Source of the DNA: Antedon mediterranea
Taxonomy: Eukaryota > Echinodermata > Crinoidea > Comatulida > Antedonidae
Direction of reading: 5' to 3'
Length of the DNA stretch: 60,000 nt
Assembly: GCF_964355755.1 (NCBI RefSeq)
Contig: NC_092672.1
Location: 31,928,501-31,988,500, forward strand
Below are positions 9,918 through 22,075 of this stretch, piece after piece. The first letter of the stretch is position 1, and each line of letters opens with the position of its first letter. The translations under genes were made by a program, and so were the position numbers. The notes beneath the pieces are model-generated. The model saw nothing but the letters and a program-made list of their open reading frames with translations. It searched no databases and had not been told where the DNA came from.

Positions 9918-12900
9918 CTAACACTTTCTGTGAAACATTGGATATTGGCCTGGTACAGTAGGTGGTATCCATTGTCTGGTAGGATGAAATTCTGTACAGA
10001 TTGGTTGTTGAGTTGCATATTGAGTTGGTTGTGGATAAAATTGGATAGGTCCATTCCGGTAGTGGTTGTCCCAATATGGATTTTGTAGTGGTCTGGTGTT
10101 AGCACCATTTATCTGCATACAGCCTGGTGCTGGTGTGCCCAAGTTGTGGTAGCCAAACAAAGTAGGAGGTTGGCGATGACGAACTGGTCGTCCAATCTCT
10201 GCTGCTGGTACCTGTTCATTTGAACTAACTGGTTCATCCATATCAGCATGTTGTGTGTCGCCGGCTGCCTCCATGTGCTTTTCATCCACAGTAGAATCCT
10301 CTGCTGTTGGTGGGGTGGCATATGGTTCAACTTGTACCAATGAATCATTACTGGTACATGCATATTGTGGTTCTGGATTGGTTAATAGGGGATATTGTAA
10401 ATATACTTCATCTTCTTCATCCGAACCTACTGAATCTGTCTCAGGTTGTGGTGTAGCCTTCTCCGTCGGATCACTAGGTAATCGTTGTTCTGGAGTTATC
10501 TTTGTCTTCTTTTTCGATGCAACATTTTGAGTATCTGGTACTAAAGCGTCACAGGGACAAAGTAAATTCCTATGTAGAGTCCGTACTCTACCATTACCGT
10601 TTTCTGGGCGAACTTCATACACTGGCAACTCCTGTTTTTGCGCCACCACTATGTATATTCTGTCCTCATAGAAGCTTTGAAGTTTCCCAGGACCACCTGG
10701 TGGAACACAGTTCTTGATCAGGACTCTATCACCTGGTGATAATGATGTACTGATTGGCCGTTGTTGGTCATGTCGGTGTTTACTTCTCTCTGCTAATTTC
10801 TGCATATTCGATCTAGCTAAAGTGTATGCCTCTTCCATCCTCATTTTCCAGTTCTTGGCATATTCATGGTGTTCACTTGCAGCGGCATCACCATCTGGGG
10901 ATAATCCAAATGCAAGATCAATTGGCAGTCGGGGTGACCGCCCATACAATAAGTAATGAGGTGAATAACCTGTGCTTTCATGTCGAGTAACATTATAGGC
11001 ATGAACAACCTTGTTGAGATGTTGTTTCCAGTCATGCTTCTGCTCTGTAGTTAAAGTGCGGAGCATTGACAACAGGGTTCGGTTGAACCTCTCGACCTGT
11101 CCATTCCCCTGAGGGTGATATGGTGTAGTTCGGGAACCCCTGACTTCACTGAGTTGTTCAAGGCGTCGAAATAGAGAGTTTTCAAATTCACGACCCTGGT
11201 CATGATGTAGTCTGCGTGGATAACCGAACTTCAGAACAAAGTCGTTGAAAATCCTGTCAGCAACTGTCTTGCCCGACTTGTTGGTGGTTGGATAAGCCTG
11301 AGCGAATCTTGTAAAATGATCCATCACTACGAGGATGTACTCATATCCTCCTTTACATTTGTCAAGGTGAAGGAAATCTATGGAGACAAGTTCAAATGGT
11401 TCCGATGTCTTGATGTTTACCAGAGGTGCACGTGTAATTCTGGATGGCTTCTTGTCTTTCACACAGCTACATTCTTGTTTTATATAATGGTTGATGTTAG
11501 TTTCCATGTGAGGCCAGTAGAACCTCTCTCGGATTAGTATAAGTACCCTCTCAGTGCCAAGATGTCCCATCTCATTATGTAGCGATTTGAGTATCATCGG
11601 ACGAAGGCTTTTCGGGATCAATAGTTGTGTCCTAGTCTTCGTCGTCCGGCGAAGAATACCATCTTTATCAAGATTGATTTTACTCCACTCCCGCATCAGG
11701 GTCCTGGTTTCAGGAATCTCATTGGTGCGCTCGGCTCTAGTGGGCCATCTACCTTTGGTTTTGTATTCTCGGAATCTTGCAAGGGCAGGGTCATCTTCTT
11801 GAGCCAAACGTACTTCCGCAATTGATAATGTAGATAGGTTCGGTGTGATGCCAAATGGTTGGTCCTGTATATGCACATGATCGGTAACGATATGATTGAT
11901 GTAAGCAAAGTCAGCTGTTTGTTGTATTGCAATACCTTGAACAACAGCATCCATTACCAATGGTGAAATTTCTTCAGTACATTGATCAAATTCACTGGGT
12001 GACATCGGAATTCTTGATAGTACATCTGCATCTTCGTTGTTGCGACCTGGCCTGTATTTAATGGTAAAATTAAAGTCTGCAAGTTCTGCAACCCATCTAT
12101 GACCTACGGCATTCAATTTGGCAGTGGTTAGTATGTAAGTTAGAGGATTGTTGTCCGTATAAACGGTAAATGACTTTGCAAAGGATAGGTAATCTCTGAA
12201 GTGACTAGTTATGGCCCACTTCAGAGCTAGGAATTCCAGCTTGCCTGAGTGAAGGTGATAATTCTTTTCCGCTGGCGTAAGGGAACGAGATCCGTATCCT
12301 ATGACTCGTAGTACTCCATCTTGGCGTTGATATAAGACCGCACCAAGTCCATCTTGTGAGGCATCTGTATGCAGCTCAAACGGTCTCTCAAAATCAGGAA
12401 ACGCCATAATCGGAGCTCGGCTTAACTCGTCAATGAATGAATCAACTATCTGTTGGTACTCTGGGAGCCATGTTATGGGAGTTGAAGATGGAACTTGTCC
12501 GTTGTCCTTTCTATTACTGTGTTTCTTCTGTTTCTTTCTCTGGTTCTTTTTATTGGTTGATTGGTTATTCTTTGTAGTAGTACCAGCTTGAGTTAGCAGC
12601 ACAAATAATGGTTTGGCTCGCTTGGAGTAGTCCCTAAGATACCGACGGTAATATCCCGTAAATCCTAGCAGTTTTCTTACTTCCCCTACAGTCCGAGGAA
12701 TGTTGGACTTCAAGGTGTATAATGCTTCGGTGTCTCGAGGGTCAGGCCGGTAGCCTTCGTGGCTAATGATTTTCCCCAAGTACTTCACTTCAGATTGAAA
12801 CAGTTTGCATTTGGCAGGTTTCAATTTCATTCCTTTTTCTTGTATACGTTTTAGTACTTTCTGTAGGTTGATTTGATGTTCTTCGAATGTCTTTCCATAA

Positions 12901-14624
12901 ACAATAATATCGTCTAGGTAGACCTCACAGATTTGGTGGTTTAGACCTTCTAATGCGTCTTCCATGCATCGTTGGTATGCAGCTGGGGCGTTCTTGAGTC
13001 CAAAAGGTATTCGGACCCATTCATGAAGACCCCAAGGTGTTACAAAAGCGGTGAGTGGTCTGCTATCGGTTGTCATATATCCTTGATGGTACGCCTTTCC
13101 TTGATCAAGGGTACTAAACCAGCGGTTCCCACCAAGGCTGTCGAGAACGTCTTGAATTCGGGGAATAGGTTGGCAATCAGGGATTGTCTTGCGGTTTAAC
13201 TCCCGATAATCAATGCATAAACGAAGTCCTCCATCCTTCTTACGAACGCACACGACGGGTGATGCATACGGAGATTTGGATTTGACGACCCACCCTCGAT
13301 CAATTAAATCAGTAAGGTAGTCTTTGACTTCCTGAAAAAGAGGTCTTGGTATGGACTGATACGTCTTCTGGACTGGGATGTTATCGAGTAAGTTAATCTT
13401 CATTTGTAGGCTTGGTATCGAACCCATGTCTTGCTCACTGTGGGAGAAACTATTGGATTCTTCGTCAAGCATCTGATTTACTATATGCTGTTGATCGCAA
13501 CTTAGATGACTCAAGTCAAGTTGAGACTTCCAGTTTCTAGTATTGATTTCTGGCGTCACATCTACTCTGGCCGTCTGTACCCCTACTGTTGGCACAACTT
13601 CATCGCTTCCAGCTTCGAACACACCTCGATAGATAGCTCTCACAAGTTGTAACTTCCCCAATAAGGTCTTCTTGGGAATTATCAAATTTTGGTCCGTTTT
13701 GTTGGTAACTGAGACTCTGATATCATTACAGGGACGGCATGTTAGCTCTACTACATTTTCGTTGACTTCTAATCCATCGGGAAGATGTGGTTCAAGTAAT
13801 GGTTCAATTATCACCATCATCTTCTCCTGGATAGGACCAGTGATAGCTCTAACTCGTATGAACGTTGTCTGTTTCGCTGGGACCTCATGTACCAAATTTC
13901 CTGAATATATATTACAAAAATCTGTAGGATCGGAATTTCGCATCATTGAAATTAACTTCTGAGCTTTGATGTTATTACATTTTGAAAATGATGTTTTTAC
14001 TGTCCTAACAAGTTCTGGTTGCTCAATTCGTACAATTTCCTTGATTACGTTGTAGCCAATGATTGGTTGTTGAAGTTCATCAGCTGTTACTAAGACTGGT
14101 ACTAAAGTAGAAAATGTTGAGGGATCATTATTATTAGTAGATAAAAGTTGAAATTTCAGAGAAAGCCATCCTATATAAGGTATATCAGTACCATTTGCAG
14201 CAGTAAGTTTGAGATCTGATTGCAAAAGCTCCCTTAAATTCCTCAGCGGTTCACCTTGGCAATTTGTCTTCCACCATGTCTGAGACACTATCGACACTTG
14301 AGAACCTGTGTCCCATAGAACCTCTTCAATGTTCCCGTTTAATTTGCATTTGACAGTGCATCGTCTACCTATGAGGTTGACTAATCTTAGGTGTTGCCCA
14401 GGTGTGAGGTGGCTAATTTGGTGCTTCTTTTCTGGATCAAACTTCGACTGGTTACTGTGACTTCCTTTCGAGTGATCGATCCCAGACTGGCCTTGATACA
14501 TGTGATCACCTTTGGCCACCTCTATCTCACGCTTCTTGGAGTTAGGGGACATGTTGGGTTTTTCTACGATCATTCCAAGTCCCGTTGGGATGATCGGGGT
14601 CCGTTTCCCTGGTTGGTGGTGCAA
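9918..14624 (-). CDS. pol: Gypsy pol polyprotein (PR-RT-RNase H-integrase)
   Basis: Open frame of 1568 codons, in the -1 frame relative to gag and overlapping its end by 55 nt. It is probably translated as a gag-pol fusion by frameshifting at 14603-14609 rather than from its own ATG. Domains by approximate residue: retropepsin-like protease with [10 protein letters not shown] (~104-113); reverse transcriptase with [11 protein letters not shown] and YLDDIIVYG (~568); RNase H with [14 protein letters not shown] (~750); integrase with an HLGTERV..CSC zinc-binding region and the D,D-35-E core ([27 protein letters not shown]; ~1080-1180). The zinc region reads ECSC, C-x1-C instead of the usual C-x2-C. 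A long Pro/Gln-rich tail of no recognised domain follows (~1330-1568). No stops or frame breaks, so it may be active. Confidence 0.93.
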   Translation of the reverse strand: MHHQPGKRTPIIPTGLGMIVEKPNMSPNSKKREIEVAKGDHMYQGQSGIDHSKGSHSNQSKFDPEKKHQISHLTPGQHLRLVNLIGRRCTVKCKLNGNIEEVLWDTGSQVSIVSQTWWKTNCQGEPLRNLRELLQSDLKLTAANGTDIPYIGWLSLKFQLLSTNNNDPSTFSTLVPVLVTADELQQPIIGYNVIKEIVRIEQPELVRTVKTSFSKCNNIKAQKLISMMRNSDPTDFCNIYSGNLVHEVPAKQTTFIRVRAITGPIQEKMMVIIEPLLEPHLPDGLEVNENVVELTCRPCNDIRVSVTNKTDQNLIIPKKTLLGKLQLVRAIYRGVFEAGSDEVVPTVGVQTARVDVTPEINTRNWKSQLDLSHLSCDQQHIVNQMLDEESNSFSHSEQDMGSIPSLQMKINLLDNIPVQKTYQSIPRPLFQEVKDYLTDLIDRGWVVKSKSPYASPVVCVRKKDGGLRLCIDYRELNRKTIPDCQPIPRIQDVLDSLGGNRWFSTLDQGKAYHQGYMTTDSRPLTAFVTPWGLHEWVRIPFGLKNAPAAYQRCMEDALEGLNHQICEVYLDDIIVYGKTFEEHQINLQKVLKRIQEKGMKLKPAKCKLFQSEVKYLGKIISHEGYRPDPRDTEALYTLKSNIPRTVGEVRKLLGFTGYYRRYLRDYSKRAKPLFVLLTQAGTTTKNNQSTNKKNQRKKQKKHSNRKDNGQVPSSTPITWLPEYQQIVDSFIDELSRAPIMAFPDFERPFELHTDASQDGLGAVLYQRQDGVLRVIGYGSRSLTPAEKNYHLHSGKLEFLALKWAITSHFRDYLSFAKSFTVYTDNNPLTYILTTAKLNAVGHRWVAELADFNFTIKYRPGRNNEDADVLSRIPMSPSEFDQCTEEISPLVMDAVVQGIAIQQTADFAYINHIVTDHVHIQDQPFGITPNLSTLSIAEVRLAQEDDPALARFREYKTKGRWPTRAERTNEIPETRTLMREWSKINLDKDGILRRTTKTRTQLLIPKSLRPMILKSLHNEMGHLGTERVLILIRERFYWPHMETNINHYIKQECSCVKDKKPSRITRAPLVNIKTSEPFELVSIDFLHLDKCKGGYEYILVVMDHFTRFAQAYPTTNKSGKTVADRIFNDFVLKFGYPRRLHHDQGREFENSLFRRLEQLSEVRGSRTTPYHPQGNGQVERFNRTLLSMLRTLTTEQKHDWKQHLNKVVHAYNVTRHESTGYSPHYLLYGRSPRLPIDLAFGLSPDGDAAASEHHEYAKNWKMRMEEAYTLARSNMQKLAERSKHRHDQQRPISTSLSPGDRVLIKNCVPPGGPGKLQSFYEDRIYIVVAQKQELPVYEVRPENGNGRVRTLHRNLLCPCDALVPDTQNVASKKKTKITPEQRLPSDPTEKATPQPETDSVGSDEEDEVYLQYPLLTNPEPQYACTSNDSLVQVEPYATPPTAEDSTVDEKHMEAAGDTQHADMDEPVSSNEQVPAAEIGRPVRHRQPPTLFGYHNLGTPAPGCMQINGANTRPLQNPYWDNHYRNGPIQFYPQPTQYATQQPICTEFHPTRQWIPPTVPGQYPMFHRKC
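14567..14609 (-). promoter_or_regulatory. Programmed -1 frameshift site (GGGAAAC + stem-loop)
   Basis: The slippery heptamer G GGA AAC lies in gag frame at 14609-14603. After a 6-nt spacer (GGACCC) comes CGATCAT (14596-14590), which pairs perfectly with ATGATCG (14573-14567). A CCC-AAC-GGG hairpin is nested inside. A slip into GGG AAA CGG joins gag to the GKRTPII reading of pol. The position, spacing and frame all fit the canonical arrangement. Confidence 0.85.
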
Positions 14625-15733
14625 GCCCTAGCGAAATGGTTGTCACCTCCACACTTGTAACAATGCCTACAATCATCTCCCTTACCGTCCTGCTTGCAAC
14701 TGTTACATCCTCTTCCTCTTGACTTCCGTCTACCTTTGTTTGTGTGTTGTACAACTCCCTGTAAAGCGGAAACACTTGCCTGTAGTGTCTTCAAACCTTC
14801 TACCAGCATCTTGATTTCATCACTGGGTGAAGATGTGGTAACGGTTGCACTGGCAACCTTTACAGTATTGGATGTACATTGTTTCTGTTTCCGTTTATCT
14901 TCGAGGTTTTCCACTCTGGCTAGTCTCTCAAGGAGGTCTTCATCTGAGATATTGGGTTCCTGAAGGTGCTCTCTCATCTCAATGCGCAAGTTTCCTCTTA
15001 GACCTGTCTGCAGTGTTTGGAGGAACGTGCTTCTCAACAATTGATCATCATACATCAGTGGTGCCCCTTCCTCATTGGATGAAAACCTCACCTTTTGACG
15101 GAGATTCATAGCTCTGACAACGAACTCTTGGGCCAATTCACCTGGCTGTTGGTAAGCGGCAGATAGTTGTTGGTAAGAGTCCAATGCATCTCCTTCCTTA
15201 AAATGGGACCGTAGGACTCGTCTGAGTTGAGCTAGGCTCATTTCTGGTCGACTTTCTAGATAGCCTCGGAGTGGAGTTCCACTTGTTACAGCCATAGTTA
15301 CAGCATTTAATATGGCGCTACGGTTGTAACCACGGGTGAGACCGTCTTCTATCTGTCTCATCACGCTTAAATAGGATAGTTTGTCAGTTTGTCCAGTAGA
15401 CCCAATCTGTCCCTTTATCTTTAATTCTCTTTTAAACATCTCAATAGATGACGGCAATGGTGGTGTGGTTTCGGTTTCGGTTGAGCTTGTTGGGGATGTT
15501 CTAAACTCTTCCATTTTTGTTCTTACCACCAACAGGACGCTCTCACCTCCATCCTCAAGCGCCTCTACCTCCTCGCTCTCGAGGTACCTTAGAATATGTT
15601 TTAACACTGCCCGGATTGGCTTGTCTGCAATTCCTGCATCCTGTTTGATTGCCCCAGCCACCTCTTTTAGCTGAGGAAGGGTTAGCTTATACAAGCAATC
15701 CTTCACTTCTCTCTCCAGTGTCTGGAGGTCCAT
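14570..15733 (-). CDS. gag: Gypsy gag polyprotein
   Basis: 387 codons from ATG 15733 ([10 protein letters not shown]). I chose this start because it lies after the primer site; the longer frame back to 15811 begins inside the LTR. A helical capsid-like central region (~120-270, with [13 protein letters not shown] and [14 protein letters not shown]) is followed by a basic stretch ([10 protein letters not shown]). Near the C-terminus is a CCHC zinc knuckle [14 protein letters not shown], preceded by another Cys pair (CNSC). Gag packages RNA and forms the virus-like particle. The frameshift into pol occurs ~11 codons before the stop. Confidence 0.9.
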   Translation of the reverse strand: MDLQTLEREVKDCLYKLTLPQLKEVAGAIKQDAGIADKPIRAVLKHILRYLESEEVEALEDGGESVLLVVRTKMEEFRTSPTSSTETETTPPLPSSIEMFKRELKIKGQIGSTGQTDKLSYLSVMRQIEDGLTRGYNRSAILNAVTMAVTSGTPLRGYLESRPEMSLAQLRRVLRSHFKEGDALDSYQQLSAAYQQPGELAQEFVVRAMNLRQKVRFSSNEEGAPLMYDDQLLRSTFLQTLQTGLRGNLRIEMREHLQEPNISDEDLLERLARVENLEDKRKQKQCTSNTVKVASATVTTSSPSDEIKMLVEGLKTLQASVSALQGVVQHTNKGRRKSRGRGCNSCKQDGKGDDCRHCYKCGGDNHFARACTTNQGNGPRSSQRDLE

Positions 15734-15755
15734 GTTTATCTTTCTGTCAGAATAG

Positions 15756-15772
15756 TCCTGGCAGGATCGCCA
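15756..15772 (-). promoter_or_regulatory. Primer binding site, tRNA-Arg type
   Basis: Minus-strand TGGCGATCCTGCCAGGA begins 3 nt after the 5' LTR end. It is complementary to the 3' end (..TCCTGGCAGGATCGCCA) of an arginine tRNA of the ACG type as I remember it from insects. The tRNA identity should be regarded as likely, not certain. Confidence 0.75.
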
Positions 15773-15775
15773 GAT

Positions 15776-16776
15776 TTTACGGTTCAGGATATTCGACTGC
15801 GAAAGAATCACATAGACCTCAGTTAGAAGTTGTTAACTCTGGATCGAGCACTTTAATAATCTTAACACACTACAATCATAATGACGAGTGTTAACACATG
15901 AAACAATTTAACTAATACATCAATCTAGCTATTGGTCCTTTACCCAACATTATGTTTAATAACTAACTAAATAATCTCTACATAAACTTGTTAATTATTG
16001 ATTGAATTATCTGACTGAATTAAACCAAAAACATGATACATTAATTTAAGGTCATCTTATCAGTGTATACAACTCTACACTAGCATATGTGATTTCTAAA
16101 TAAGGAAACCAGTATAGTTATAAAACCCAATTCTAAATTGGTACCCTGGGTGTAGTTATCAGTGCAACAATGACTCACTACCTTGGTTACCATAGTAACG
16201 GCCAGTTCCACTAGCAGAGCCTTACATACCACAGCAATTAATGGCAAGGTCATTAACCTTATACACTGTACTGTATGTACTCTTTTTGTTAACAGGGCCT
16301 CTAATAGCTATTGAGCCTAATAATTCGTTACATTATATGGACATAAAATGAAAGTATAAACATTTAGCTATTATCTCATAACTTAATCCTCTAGCATTAA
16401 CCTTAAAATATAATGATTGTTTTCTAAAATGAACAACAATCATCTGATCACAGTATTCGCTCTGTTTATCCTCTCAGTTTCTTACTTAATAATTTCAATC
16501 TGGGTACTGGAGAAATAACTCAGTATCCTTATGAAACATAATATAACAAATTGTCATAATTATAATATATATAAGTTAAAAGGAATATAAAATATCATAA
16601 ACTTACCTGCGAAAGAATCACATAGACCTCAGTTAGAAGTTGTTAACTCTGGATCGAGCACTTTAATAATGATGAGCCCAATGCCAGAGGCAACAACCTC
16701 AAACTGGTCATGTGACTTTCCACAGGTCATTGGATCTTGAAATTTAATAGGGGCCTACTTTTCTGTGCAGGTAACA
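15776..16776 (-). repeat. 5' LTR of gypsy element
   Basis: 1001 bp, the partner of 8398-9398. On the minus strand it starts TGTTACCTGCACAG next to the TSD at 16777 and ends ..CCGTAAA before the primer site. It should hold the element's promoter and polyadenylation signal. Confidence 0.93.
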
Positions 16777-18008
16777 ATATTAATTCTGTTAAAGAAGAAA
16801 CTCTGGAATCAAAGTATGATGAATCAATCAAGATAAAAGCCCCTACCTTCATTCCATCTAAAAACTTGGATAAGTTACTAGATTTGGAAGGCATTGGTAA
16901 AATGTCAAATTTTGAATGTGCATATCAGGTTGCTGAAGATAAAGTACCTATTATAGTCACAAAAGGACAGCCATTTGAAGTGAAAGTTGTGTCAAGTTCA
17001 GTAGAAAGTGAGGAATCTGTATTGGCTGCAACTTTATATAATGAATCAGTTGAAGAATCAGCAACTGAAGTGAAACATAACGGAAGTGGAGAGTACAGAA
17101 TAACAGGAAGATGTCATAAAGAAGGAGACTGGAAGATGAAGATTACTGCTAGAGGTGAAGAAATCAAAGGATCACCAGTGAATATCAAGGTGGAAGCGCT
17201 AGGACTTGTGCATACCACTGATAACATAGAAAAGCTTAAAGTACATAACAAAGATTCAAAAGTAAATGATGTAATATTAGATAAAGAAGGAAATTTAATT
17301 GTAACTAGTTTTAGTAAAGACTTATTGAAGTTCAACCAAGAATGTTCATTCATTGGTAGAATAGAGATACCAGACAATGTAAAGGTTGTTCGTATACATC
17401 AAATGAGTGATGACCAAATGGTGTATAGTGATAGCCTAAAAAAAACTGTTGTCAAGTGTGATGATAAATTTCAACAAATTTGTACATTTGGTAAAGGAAC
17501 ATTAAAACAACCACGTGGATTGACAGTGAATAAGGAAACTAGAACCATGTATGTTGCAGATTTGGATTGTCATTGTGTGTTTAAATTTAATGTTGATAGT
17601 GGTGAACTTGTTGGTCAATTTGGTTCACAAGGTAGCAAAGAAGGAGAAATGAATGGGCCAGATGGACTTTCTCTGACAAAGGAGGGCAACCTGATTGTTG
17701 TAGAATGTGAAAATCACAGAATACAAATGTTTGATGCAAATGATAAGTTTATGAAAATTCTTGTAGGTAAAGGTGAGGAAGATGGTCATGTTCAATGTCC
17801 TCATTATGTAGCTATAGATTCTGAGGAAAACCTCTTGATATCAAGTAATAACAAACTTCAATTATTTGATCAAAATGGAGTTTTTCTCAAACGAATAGAT
17901 GATGGTGGATTAGATGGACCTTATGGAATTGCAATAATCTCTAAGAAGCCAAGAAGGGTAGCTGTAGCAAACTGGAGATCAAACAAAGTAAAAATATATA
18001 ATTATTAA
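16777..18008 (+). pseudogene. TRIM-NHL copy 2, C-terminal half (filamin + NHL), separated from its start
   Basis: The frame resumes at the TSD and continues in the same phase as the left half at 8397, so without the gypsy element copy 2 would be one uninterrupted coding exon. It encodes the coiled-coil end, filamin domain and NHL propeller ending KIYNY at 18008. NHL blocks: KQPRG, DLDCHC, FGSQGS, NGPDG, ECENHRIQ. An ATG at 16737 lies inside the LTR, so an LTR-driven transcript could in principle express this half, but the LTR's own transcription runs the other way. No stop or frameshift is seen within it. Confidence 0.85.
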
Positions 18009-18118
18009 ATAGCACATTTTATATACTTGATCAAACTACCAGAAAAACAAACAATTTCTATATGCACATTCAATACCACTGATGATAAACAACAAACCTG
18101 TGTTGTTTGAGAATAATT
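18009..18118 (+). other. 3' flank of TRIM copy 2
   Basis: Same sequence as after the other copies, interrupted at ~18119 by repeats. It resumes at ~22993. Confidence 0.6.
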
Positions 18119-19621
18119 TACCTCCGCCAAGGAGGTATATGTAATCGATCTTTGTTACTTGGCAAAATAAAATTTTGCCAAGTATAGTATTTACTTTGTT
18201 TGTTTGTATGTATGTTTGTTTGTTTGTTAGCACGATAGCGCCTACATTTTCAAGTTATAATTCTGAATTTTTGGGTCTAAGATAGATATACTTTCAAACC
18301 ATGCCTATTAAAAATCAACAAAATTGGTTTATTAATAACTTCACAAATAACAAAAATGATATTATTTTCAGACCGGCTAGTGTTAAAAGATAGGAGACAA
18401 TTTTCAAAAGCCGGCGAGCAGTCTAAAAGTAACAAGTGCATTTTCTCGAGAACTACTTGTCTAAAAAACCACATTTTTTGACAAGAGGCAAGAGTTATAA
18501 ATTGTAATTTGTAATTTTCAAAACATAATTTGATTTAATGTACAGGTTTTTTGATACGAGTCGTTTTAAAAAACCTATCTATTGTTAGTTGATAATTAGT
18601 TTTTTAGTACCAGCGTGTGTCCTTCCTTATTTCATTCTGTACATAGGTATATACTTACAGGAAAATTGATATATTGATCGTCCGTACGATATATTAAATA
18701 GCACGCATTCTGTCTTCTTGTAACATGGACATATTCTTTGATATGGACCAAAATATTAGTCGACTGGTCGAGCGGTTAATCTTACTACATGGGTTAAGGC
18801 AGGGGCGCCGCAAATCGGCACAGCTTCAAGACACTCCTCAACTCCTTGTCAATCTTGATTTTAGAAAGGTCATTGTTGCAATGACGGAGTTTGTTTGTAT
18901 TAAAAATTATTTTTAAAAAGTATAAACCCCAGCAGGATTTAAACTATGTAAAGCTAATACCTAAAGAAAAAAAATGTATCATTCAACATGCTCCCTATTA
19001 GTTGATATATTTTTCCAAGTACTTCACTCAGTTTCTGAGTGCTTTCATTTGTTTGTTTGTTTGTTTGTTGTTAGCAGGATTACTCAAAAAGTAATTACAA
19101 GATCTTTCCCAAAATGAAAATACAGATTGACATGTAGTCAAGGACCATTCCCTTACATTTTGGAGGCAATTCCAATTCTGGACCACTTTTTAAAATTATT
19201 TTCAGACTTGCTAGTCTTAAAGTAACAAGTAAACTAAAATTGTATTTTCTCGAGAACTACTTGTCCAAAAAACTTCATTTTTGTAGAAGAAGCAAGAATT
19301 ATATTTTTTGATTTGTAATTTTCAAACATAATTAGATTTAATGTACAAGTTTTTTGTTGCGAATAGTTTAAATACCCTATTTCTTTTTAAATTCACCTGT
19401 TTATTTTTCGCGTTTCTGTTCTATTGTTAGTCGGCTGAAGCTATTGTTAGTTGAAAGGCGGGTTACATAACCTTTACACCAAACTCTCATACACATGCTT
19501 GTAGTGAAATTAGCCTAAATCACACATAGCATTAAGACACACACTTTACGGTGACTAAATCTGATGTAGAAGAATTTTACAGTAGGCGGAGGTATGCACT
19601 CTCAGAGTGGCTTTCTAGTTA
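18119..19621. repeat. Composite repeat with two diverged internal copies
   Basis: Starts with the short palindrome cctccgccaaggagg and ends near 'ggcggaggtatgcactctcag', a dispersed-repeat signature. Two diverged direct copies of ~420 bp (about 18195-18610 and 19045-19460) each begin with a (TTTG)n tract and share 'tctcgagaactacttgtc' and 'tttaatgtacaagttttttg'. Between them 18725-18916 is an unsupported 63-codon frame. No coding domain is visible. Confidence 0.5.
18157..18183. repeat. Perfect 12-bp-arm hairpin
   Basis: Arms ACTTGGCAAAAT and ATTTTGCCAAGT are separated by AAA, forming a perfect stem. It lies at the edge of the composite repeat and may be a transposon terminal structure. Confidence 0.7.
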
Positions 19622-20492
19622 TAGTCCAAGAGCATTAGGGTTTGACCCGGACATTTCTGGTACCAAGCTAATTTTTGCAGGAAAGGTCCAGAACTATGAT
19701 TGGAACATCATACTAAAAGTCCTGAAAAATCCTCCTTGTACTCTTCGAGAAATCCAAGATGGCGTCCAAAATGGCTGCCATTTTAATTAGTCTATAACTT
19801 TGTAACCGCTTGTCATAGAGTATTGGTTTTGGTGTCAAATAGTTCACAGTATATACATTCCTATTTGCTCTAACAGAAAATGTTATCAAAAAATGACTGC
19901 TACTACAGTTTCTGGTAGTTTGACCTTTGACCTGGTCTTATCATATCTCGGTAACGGCTTGTCATAGAGAATTGAGATTAGGCCCAAATTGTTCAGAACA
20001 TGCATATTTTTATTTGGTGTAATGAAATATTTTATCCCAAAATGACCGGAAGTGAGGTTATTGACCTATTCATATCTTTTACCGTATCTCAAGAAATATT
20101 TATCGTATAGCGTTACTTTTGGTGTCAAATTGTTTGGAACATATACATTTCTATTTAGTCTAATACAACAGTTTGCCCTAAAATGCTCGGAAGTAAGTTA
20201 AAATATTGAAAATTTTTAAAATCAAAGAGCTGCATAGTACAGAGTATATGAATACTGTAGATAAAAATCAAACTTTTAACTTTAAAAAAATGCCTTAAAA
20301 CATGTTTTGGGCATAGCACATCATCAGGTAAAGTGAATTGTTACTAATCAAAGTTGGAATAATTAAACAAAAAAAATGGGTTATTCCACAACAAGCGTTA
20401 CATTTTATTGGGTAGTTGAATAGTGTTTTGTTGTTTTCAACAATAACCTTGAGGGTAAATTTTGCTGCGATAGAACAAAGAATATCGGTAAA

Positions 20493-20669
20493 GCTTGGTT
20501 CCCACTAGAACGTAACGCAAGGACGTAAACGTAACGCAAGCGTTTTAACCAATGACAAGCGAAGTTATAGACAGTTAGCAATCACAAGCGAATAAGCCAT
20601 CGCTTGTGATTGGTCAATTCACTTGCATTGCGTTACGTCCTTGTGTTGCGTCGCTAGTGGGAACCAAGC
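20493..20669. mobile_element. 177-bp palindromic MITE
   Basis: Terminal inverted repeats GCTTGGTTCCCACTAG / CTAGTGGGAACCAAGC continue inward through an imperfect palindrome (acgtaacgcaaggacgta / tacgtccttgtgttgcgt). Very short and non-coding. The target duplication is unclear. Confidence 0.7.
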
Positions 20670-21474
20670 ATAACACTTGTTACAAAAAATGGACATGACC
20701 AAAACACAGGGAAACTTAAATTCTCATACTAGTTATGGTTGAAATGTTATTGCTACAAAATGTCACCCATGTAGATGTCAATTGTCATGAATACATTTTA
20801 AATGCTTTATTTGTCTTTAACTCGCGTTACATACGCGAATTAGTGCTTTGTTGAAATCACGTCATAATTTTTATTATTTTATTTATATACAAATTACGAT
20901 ATTTATTTTTGTTCATAGAAGTATAACTTTTATGTAATTTAGGAAATGTATAGACTTTATGATACTGTGAAAATGAAACTTTCAGGTCATATACATTTCA
21001 CATGAAAAAGCCCAAATGGCAAACTCTACAGTATGTACATGGCATATATTTACTCAGGATTGTCAAAAAACGAATGTAAAGACCATTTTATTTGTAAAAA
21101 TAATGCATTTTGAAACATGAAACCAGGTCATTCCTTGTTTTAAAAGAGAATGCACTCTTGATGTTCTCTAACTGGCAAGCCTATACTCTAACTTTTTAAC
21201 TGTTTAAAGATGAAAACAAATTAATGTCATAACTGTTTTTGGCAAACATGAAACAACATCCATACAGATGAACATGATGATAATGATGTGAAAAAAGCAA
21301 CAAACACCAAGATGTTGAACATCAGATGATGAATGACTGTAACAGAATGCTGCTGATCAATGTTACAGTGATTTAAAGAGCCTTATTTTGCATATTTTCA
21401 ATATATAATAAATCCTATATAGGGCATACTGTATGGCAATAATTGTTTCATCTTAGAACAGTTAAATATGTTAC

Positions 21475-21600
21475 TGGGGGACTAGCTCAAATGGTAGAGC
21501 GCTCACTATAGTATGTGAGAGGTACCGGGATCATTGCCCGTGTCTTTCATATCTATTTTTCATGGATTTCATGAAGTACCAAATAAAATCTGAATCTGAA
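21475..21600 (+). mobile_element. tRNA-Ala-like SINE fragment
   Basis: The head GGGGGACTAGCTCAAATGG with TAGAGCG looks like a tRNA-Ala A-box region. A degenerate anticodon arm (CTCAC..GTGAG) and a poor B-box (GGGATCATTGCC) follow. The tail includes 'accaaataaaatctgaatctg'. It resembles a decayed tRNA-derived SINE rather than a tRNA gene. Confidence 0.5.
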
Positions 21601-21783
21601 AAAAGTCTATGCATGCCGGGTAAAGGGTGTTTGATGCGAAATACCTAGGGTACATTCTCTTTTTATCATAAATAAACCATATAACGAACATTTAAAACAA
21701 GTAATGTTTCAAAATGCGTTATTTTTAATAAGTCAATAAGGCCATATACATGGCTGCATGCGCTTGCGCAAATTTGAGTTATT

Positions 21784-22075
21784 GTTTACTGACCTACCGA
21801 CCGACTTACCGACCGAAATTGCTGAAAATGTTGATTTTTTGAATTTTTAAAAACATGTATAATTGCCTCCAAGTATTAATATCGACTGTCAAAATAACGA
21901 AAAAATATGAATATGAGTTTAATGTTTACTGACCGACCAACCGACCGAAATTGCTGAAAATGTTAAAAAATGTTTTAAAACATTTATATTTGCCTCCAAG
22001 TATTAATATCCTGTGTCCAAATAACAAAAAAATATGAATATGAGTTAGTGTTTACCGACCGACATCGTGAGCTAT
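21784..22075 (+). repeat. ~130-140 bp tandem repeat, about 2.2 copies
   Basis: Units begin 'gtttactgacc..accgaccgaaattg' at 21784, 21924 and (partial) 22050. They share 'gcctccaagtattaatatc' and 'aaaaaatatgaatatgagtt'. Each head carries a short ACCG/GACC repeat. Confidence 0.75.

Larger units (their letters stand above)
8398..16776 (-). mobile_element. Complete Ty3/gypsy LTR retrotransposon, 5-bp TSD ATATT
   Basis: This 8379-bp element is on the minus strand with two LTRs of 1001 bp each and a 5-bp target duplication ATATT (8393-8397, 16777-16781). In minus orientation the LTRs begin TGTTACC and end CCGTAAA. A tRNA-Arg-type primer site, gag, a -1 frameshift, pol (protease, RT, RNase H, integrase) and a G-rich polypurine stretch are present in the order of Ty3/gypsy (Metaviridae). 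The LTRs look identical by eye and both ORFs are open, so insertion was recent. It breaks TRIM copy 2 in its coding exon. Confidence 0.95.

Noticed and set aside
10255-15894. Many plus-strand frames of 60-97 codons across the gypsy element
   Set aside because: All antisense to open gag/pol frames. No domains, and the gag/pol strand explains their openness.
16737-16776. ATG at 16737 as the start of a 423-aa gene
   Set aside because: The ATG and the first residues are in the gypsy LTR; the homologous gene starts at 7462. The downstream part is the broken half of copy 2.
20237-20345. Possible miRNA-type hairpins in AT-rich fold-back arms
   Set aside because: Pairing partners are kilobases apart (~22260-22350) and belong to the inverted-repeat element. 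There is no compact precursor.
21784-22075. CRISPR-like spaced repeats
   Set aside because: Units are long, diverged and only two to three copies in an animal genome. It is an ordinary tandem repeat.
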